NCBI GenBank assembly: GCA_017547315.1
Contig: JAFYQA010000117.1
Location: forward strand, 1 to 10,694
DNA length: 10,694 bases
From: Roseburia sp.
GTDB taxonomy: Bacteria > Bacillota_A > Clostridia > Lachnospirales > Lachnospiraceae
Reading direction: 5' to 3'
Both the position numbers and the translations under genes were made by a program. Numbering within the stretch: the stretch's first letter is position 1; each line of letters starts with the position of its first letter. The notes beneath the pieces are model-generated. The model saw only the letters and a program-made list of their open reading frames with translations, ran no database searches and was not told the DNA's origin. Shown here piece after piece: positions 7,281 to 10,694 of this stretch.

Positions 7281-8608
7281 TAATTCTTATCTTCCTTTCT
7301 TTCTCGGGTGATAAATTTAAGTGCAGTTCCTCGGAATCCAAACGTATCTCGGATACGGTTCTCTAAATATCGTACATACGAGAAATGCATCAATTCTTTA
7401 TCATTTACAAAAATAACGAATGTCGGTGGTTTTACACCTACCTGTGTCACGTAGTAAATACGTAATCTCTTACCTTTATCTGAAGGTGGCTGCTGCATTG
7501 CTACTGCTTCCGCTACGATTTCATTTAAGACACCTGTTGCAATACGCATGCTGTTATTTTCTAATACTGCATCAATTGTTTCAAAAATCTTACCGATACG
7601 CTGACCTGATTTTACAGAAACAAATAAAATCTCTGCGTATGGCATGAAACTTAATACGTCACGAATGTCCTCTGTATGCTTATAAATAGTCTTGTCATTC
7701 TTTTCAATGGCATCCCATTTATTTACAACGATAATAACACCTTTTCCACGATCATGTGCAATACCTGCAATCTTTGCATCCTGCTCTGTAACACCTTCTG
7801 TCGCATCAATCATAATCAAACACACATCGGCACGCTCTACTGCTGTAACAGCACGAATGATACTATAGCGTTCAATTTCTTCTTTGATTTTATTTTTACG
7901 ACGGATACCGGCGGTATCAATAAATACATATTCCTTACCATTGTATTCGATGTCCATATCGATAGCATCACGGGTAGTTCCTGCAATATCGGATACGATT
8001 ACACGGTCTTCCTGTGCTAATCTGTTAATCAAAGAAGACTTACCTACGTTTGGTTTACCGATAACGGCAATCTTAGGTCTGTCGTCTTTTTCTTCTTCCG
8101 GATTGTATTCTGGGAAGTATTTTACTACTTCATCTAACATATCACCTAAACCTAACATAGATGATGAAGAAACTGGGAATGGATCACCAATTCCTAAATT
8201 ATAAAATTCATATACATCCGGCATGAATTTTTCAAAACTGTCTACCTTATTTACTACTAAAACAACCGGTTTACCAGAACGGCGAAGCATATCTGCCACC
8301 TTAGAATCTGCATCCTGTAATCCCTGTCTTACATCTGTTAAAAAGATAATAACATCTGCTGTTGCGATAGCAATTTCTGCCTGTTCACGCATCTGTGATA
8401 AAATAATATCACTGCTATCCGGTTCGATACCACCGGTATCAATCATTGTAAATTCATGGTTTAACCATGTTACTTCTGCATAAATTCTATCTCTTGTTAC
8501 ACCAGGAGTGTCTTTTACAATCGAAATACGCTCTCCTGCAAGTGTATTAAACAATGTGGACTTACCTACGTTCGGGCGTCCTACAATCGCTACTACTGGT
8601 TTACTCAT
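7280..8608 (-). CDS. der: Ribosome-assembly GTPase Der (EngA)
   Basis: Der is an essential GTPase with two tandem G domains that acts in maturation of the 50S ribosomal subunit. In its 442 residues the first G domain shows GRPNVGKS (10-17), DTGG (57-60) and NKVD (120-123). The second shows GKPNVGKS (184-191), DTAG (231-234) and NKWD (296-299). A KH-like RNA-binding domain fills about 355-437 and ends in the typical [14 protein letters not shown]. Length and order are normal. The ATG at 8608 has AAGGAAGG eight bases upstream. Sixty-nine bases separate it from the DUF512 gene; that gap has an A/T-rich stretch but no hairpin terminator, and an internal promoter is possible but not clear. The stop codon overlaps the plsY start. 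Confidence 0.97.
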   Translation of the reverse strand: MSKPVVAIVGRPNVGKSTLFNTLAGERISIVKDTPGVTRDRIYAEVTWLNHEFTMIDTGGIEPDSSDIILSQMREQAEIAIATADVIIFLTDVRQGLQDADSKVADMLRRSGKPVVLVVNKVDSFEKFMPDVYEFYNLGIGDPFPVSSSSMLGLGDMLDEVVKYFPEYNPEEEKDDRPKIAVIGKPNVGKSSLINRLAQEDRVIVSDIAGTTRDAIDMDIEYNGKEYVFIDTAGIRRKNKIKEEIERYSIIRAVTAVERADVCLIMIDATEGVTEQDAKIAGIAHDRGKGVIIVVNKWDAIEKNDKTIYKHTEDIRDVLSFMPYAEILFVSVKSGQRIGKIFETIDAVLENNSMRIATGVLNEIVAEAVAMQQPPSDKGKRLRIYYVTQVGVKPPTFVIFVNDKELMHFSYVRYLENRIRDTFGFRGTALKFITRERKEDKN

Positions 8609-8677
8609 ATCTATATCCTTCCTTTCCTGTGTTCCATTTAAATTTTTTTATTTTACTTAACGGGTAATTTTTAGCAT

Positions 8678-10042
8678 TTAAAAAATACCCAACATTGTAT
8701 TTAATAAATCACTTCCGCTATTTCCTACAATATCAATCTGCACAGCTAATGCCTTTTCTAAATCCGTTACTGTCATATCATCAAGCAATGTCTCCTCGCC
8801 GCTTCTTAGAAGGTTACATGGCAATAAGACACGCTCGCCCAATTTTCCTGCATCTTTCAATTCCTTTAACTGAGCTAAAATATCCTGTCCGGTTAAAAGA
8901 CCTGAAACAGTAATCATTTCTCCGAAGAAATCGTTACGAATTGCTACCACATCAATATGATAGTTCGGGAAACGTCGCTCACATTCCTCCGCCAATTCCG
9001 CAATAAATGGTGCCGGTAATTTACCGGTCGCCAATGTCACATGATGCTCATTTTTTGTATCCGGGAGCATTCCTTCCGGCACGTCCCCATCTGCCATATC
9101 CTGCTCTAACAGTTCTAACGCATCATGGAACTCGTCAATCAGTAGACGAAGCATACCCACACCGTTTTCTAACTGGATATAACCGTCATAATTATCTTCA
9201 TCCGGCAACGGCTGCTCTGCCAATAAATACCACTCATCACTAGCATGTACAAAGTGTGTCTCGTGAGATTCCATACACTTATCCTGCCACTTATGAATCG
9301 TCTCTAATACTTTTTGGGCATCTTCTTTTGTAAAAGGCTCTAGTGGGTGCAGCCCCTCACGATACTTAGAAAGTCCCACCGGAACGACCGATACGCTTTC
9401 CATATAAGGCAGATACTTCGTTAAGTCGCTGATAGAACGCTCTAACTCTGCCCCGTCATTCACACCCTTACAAAGTACAATCTGACCATTCATATGAATA
9501 CCACCATTGTACAGAGTATCAATTTTTTTCAATGCATCTCCTGCAAAACGATTATGAAGCATCATACAACGAAGTTCCGGATTCGTCGTCTGCACCGAAA
9601 CATTAATCGGCTCTAACTTATAATTAATAATTCTCTGTAAGTCAGCCTCTTTCATATTCGTTAACGTCACATAATTGCCCTGTAAAAAAGACAATCTGGA
9701 ATCGTCATCCTTAAAGTATAAAGTCTCTCTCATGCCCTTTGGCATCTGGTCAATGAAACAGAAAATACATTTATTCTGGCAGGATTTGTAATCGTCCATC
9801 AAACCATTCTCAAACTCGATACCCAAATCCTCATCATAATCTTTTTCAATCTCTAATTCCCACTCTTCTCCATTTGCTTTCTTAAAAAGTGCAACCAGAT
9901 ACTCGTCGTGAATCAGATAATGATAATCAAAGACATCACCGATTTCCTGTCCATTAATACTAATTAATTCATCGCCCGGCTCTAATTCCATTTCTTCTGC
10001 AATACTGCCCGGTTCGATACTATCTATAATGTGTCTGCTCAT
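8678..10042 (-). CDS. DUF512 family protein with PDZ and radical SAM domains
   Basis: This 454-residue protein has no established function. The N-terminal 65 residues look like a PDZ domain (IDSIEPGSIAEEMELEPGD followed by LISINGQEI). Then comes a radical SAM core with the iron-sulfur motif CQNKCIFC, Cys88, Cys92 and Cys95, followed by FIDQMPKGMR, a conserved block of the family. The C-terminal half, from about residue 230, corresponds to DUF512 and includes VVPVGLSKYREG, GVGMLRLLIDEF and a conserved NDFFGE block (about 378-383). Homologues are known from clostridia and cyanobacteria. No signal peptide is visible, so the PDZ domain must act in the cytoplasm. It heads the der-plsY-gpsA-dut cluster, an order common in clostridia, which hints at a role tied to ribosome assembly or RNA modification, but that is inference. 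The start at 10042 has GGAG six bases upstream. Confidence 0.93.
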   Translation of the reverse strand: MSRHIIDSIEPGSIAEEMELEPGDELISINGQEIGDVFDYHYLIHDEYLVALFKKANGEEWELEIEKDYDEDLGIEFENGLMDDYKSCQNKCIFCFIDQMPKGMRETLYFKDDDSRLSFLQGNYVTLTNMKEADLQRIINYKLEPINVSVQTTNPELRCMMLHNRFAGDALKKIDTLYNGGIHMNGQIVLCKGVNDGAELERSISDLTKYLPYMESVSVVPVGLSKYREGLHPLEPFTKEDAQKVLETIHKWQDKCMESHETHFVHASDEWYLLAEQPLPDEDNYDGYIQLENGVGMLRLLIDEFHDALELLEQDMADGDVPEGMLPDTKNEHHVTLATGKLPAPFIAELAEECERRFPNYHIDVVAIRNDFFGEMITVSGLLTGQDILAQLKELKDAGKLGERVLLPCNLLRSGEETLLDDMTVTDLEKALAVQIDIVGNSGSDLLNTMLGIF

Positions 10043-10188
10043 ATCCTACTCCATATCTTAATCACTGCCCTGCAGCGCTTTTGCGTGCACATCCTTGCGG
10101 AGCATTTTATAAAATTGAACTTAATCACCCATTTCATAAAAAATCGCATAGAAAGGCATATTATCTCAATATAACAATTATAGTTTAC
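10043..10188 (-). promoter_or_regulatory. Leader and promoter region of the DUF512-der cluster
   Basis: This 146-base gap lies between the terminator of the upstream gene and the DUF512 start, so it should hold the cluster promoter. Its distal part is A/T-rich with several -10-like hexamers (GATAAT near 10162-10167, TATAAA near 10113-10118), none with a convincing -35. The part next to the gene, about 10060-10110, is GC-rich and can fold a small hairpin at 10071-10089: TGCACGC, loop AAAA, GCGCTGCA with one bulge. No known riboswitch or T-box is recognised. Confidence 0.35.
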
Positions 10189-10229
10189 AAAAAAAAAACC
10201 GGAATGGCAACTTTAAATTGCAATTCCGG
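10189..10229 (-). terminator. Intrinsic terminator after the acidic hypothetical gene
   Basis: On the minus strand CCGGAAT pairs with ATTCCGG and, after one mismatch, GCAA pairs with TTGC around a seven-base loop. Ten T follow directly. It ends the transcript of the gene at 10676-10308, whose stop codon is about 78 bases upstream. Confidence 0.93.
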
Positions 10230-10267
10230 CTCTAAAATTTACGTTTTCTCACTAATTATATACTTTG

Positions 10268-10297
10268 GCACGAGTAACAGTTCATCTGCCCCTTCCA
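10268..10297. repeat. Possible dispersed repeat, copy 2, in the 3' untranslated region
   Basis: This segment between the hypothetical gene stop and its terminator aligns with 3715-3745 at about 22 of 31 positions. It starts GCACGAG and ends CCCCTTCCA. Both copies are intergenic, next to a terminator, and GC-richer than their surroundings. Two short copies do not prove a family. Confidence 0.25.
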
Positions 10298-10307
10298 GGC
10301 GGCTGCC

Positions 10308-10676
10308 TTACATCTTATTCGCTTTTTCTAACATATCGTACTCTTCGTAAGTATACAAATGCCACACATCATTTACAATACCTAATTCTTCTAATGCCTT
10401 CACCAGATTGGTACAATTTTTACCGAAGCGTGTGTAGAGGCTGTCACTGTCAACTGCAGATGAGAATGCCACGTCCACCGTCTCTACCGCTACGGATTCC
10501 ATGGCACCATAGCCTCCCATAATAAATGCATCTTCGTTATACATCGGAATATCATAGTAAGCATCTTCGATTCTTACGATTCCTTCTTCGTTGTAGTAAC
10601 GCATTTGCAAGTCGCTCATAAACTCCTCACGTGTAATGTCACTTCCATTAATAGAATACAGTTCATAAATTACCAT
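10308..10676 (-). CDS. Acidic, tyrosine-rich hypothetical protein
   Basis: I do not recognise this 122-residue protein. It has about 24 acidic and 8 basic residues, and 12 tyrosines (for example RYYN, AYYD, YTYEEYD). It has no membrane segment, no signal peptide and one cysteine (in GKNCTNLVKALEELG). The middle, FIMGGYGAMESVAVETVDVAFSS, is hydrophobic to neutral; the C terminus is predicted helical (NLVKALEELG, EEYDMLEKANKM). The ATG at 10676 has GAGGG four to five bases upstream, a short spacing, and the frame stays open to the window edge, so a start further upstream is possible. A strong terminator follows, so it ends its own transcription unit and is separate from the der cluster. Gene reality is supported by the terminator, the protein-like composition and the Shine-Dalgarno sequence. 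Confidence 0.7.
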   Translation of the reverse strand: MVIYELYSINGSDITREEFMSDLQMRYYNEEGIVRIEDAYYDIPMYNEDAFIMGGYGAMESVAVETVDVAFSSAVDSDSLYTRFGKNCTNLVKALEELGIVNDVWHLYTYEEYDMLEKANKM

Positions 10677-10694
10677 ATTTCCCTCTTCTATATC

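Noticed and set aside
1124..10522. Plus-strand open frames of 60-135 codons
   Set aside because: Nearly all lie opposite well-identified minus-strand genes and show low-complexity or shadow-like composition; none has a family motif. The one at 5043-5258 starts in the terminator and runs into dut.
1..10694. Defence island, prophage, CRISPR array, insertion sequence or other new multi-gene system
   Set aside because: All but one gene are recognised housekeeping or common families in ordinary order; there are no regular spaced repeats, transposases, integrases or terminal inverted repeats.

Overview
All genes in this window lie on the minus strand. The content is low-GC Firmicutes core genome, and gene order and protein style (der-plsY-gpsA, a PDZ/radical SAM DUF512 protein before der, a lone MsmK/UgpC-type ATPase beside a PucR-type regulator) suggest a clostridial lineage, most likely Lachnospiraceae. 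That assignment is inference from gene order and protein character; no rRNA or other taxonomic marker is present. No mobile element, CRISPR array, tRNA or rRNA was found.

In transcription order, from high to low coordinates: (1) an unrecognised acidic 122-residue protein (10676-10308) followed by a strong intrinsic terminator (10229-10189). (2) A housekeeping cluster of DUF512 radical SAM protein, der (ribosome-assembly GTPase), plsY (glycerol-3-phosphate acyltransferase), gpsA (glycerol-3-phosphate dehydrogenase) and dut (dUTPase), running from 10042 to 5112 and closed by a terminator at 5100-5056. The genes are tightly packed: der and plsY share one base (TAATG) and dut starts 5 bases after the gpsA stop. 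(3) A single-gene unit with its own leader and terminator, encoding an MsmK/UgpC/MalK-family sugar ABC transporter ATPase with no permease or binding-protein gene beside it. (4) A PucR/CdaR-type helix-turn-helix regulator, then the B and A subunits of a type IIA topoisomerase (parE-parC; parC runs off the window start). No terminator separates these three, so they may be co-transcribed.

Functionally, GpsA makes sn-glycerol-3-phosphate and PlsY acylates it, so these neighbours form the first steps of phospholipid synthesis. Der serves 50S subunit maturation, Dut keeps uracil out of DNA and supplies dUMP, and the ParE/ParC pair handles decatenation or supercoiling. The ATPase probably energises several sugar importers encoded elsewhere, and the adjacent regulator may control sugar uptake or metabolism, but its effector is unknown.

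No stretch above 300 bases lacks a gene. The longest gaps are 10043-10307 (terminator plus leader) and 3660-3859 (terminator, a GC-rich stretch and a promoter region with a 22-bp inverted repeat). I see no convincing new multi-gene system. The most testable points are the operator-like repeat at 3690-3711, the regulator-topoisomerase linkage, the orphan ATPase, the DUF512 radical SAM protein and the unknown acidic protein.
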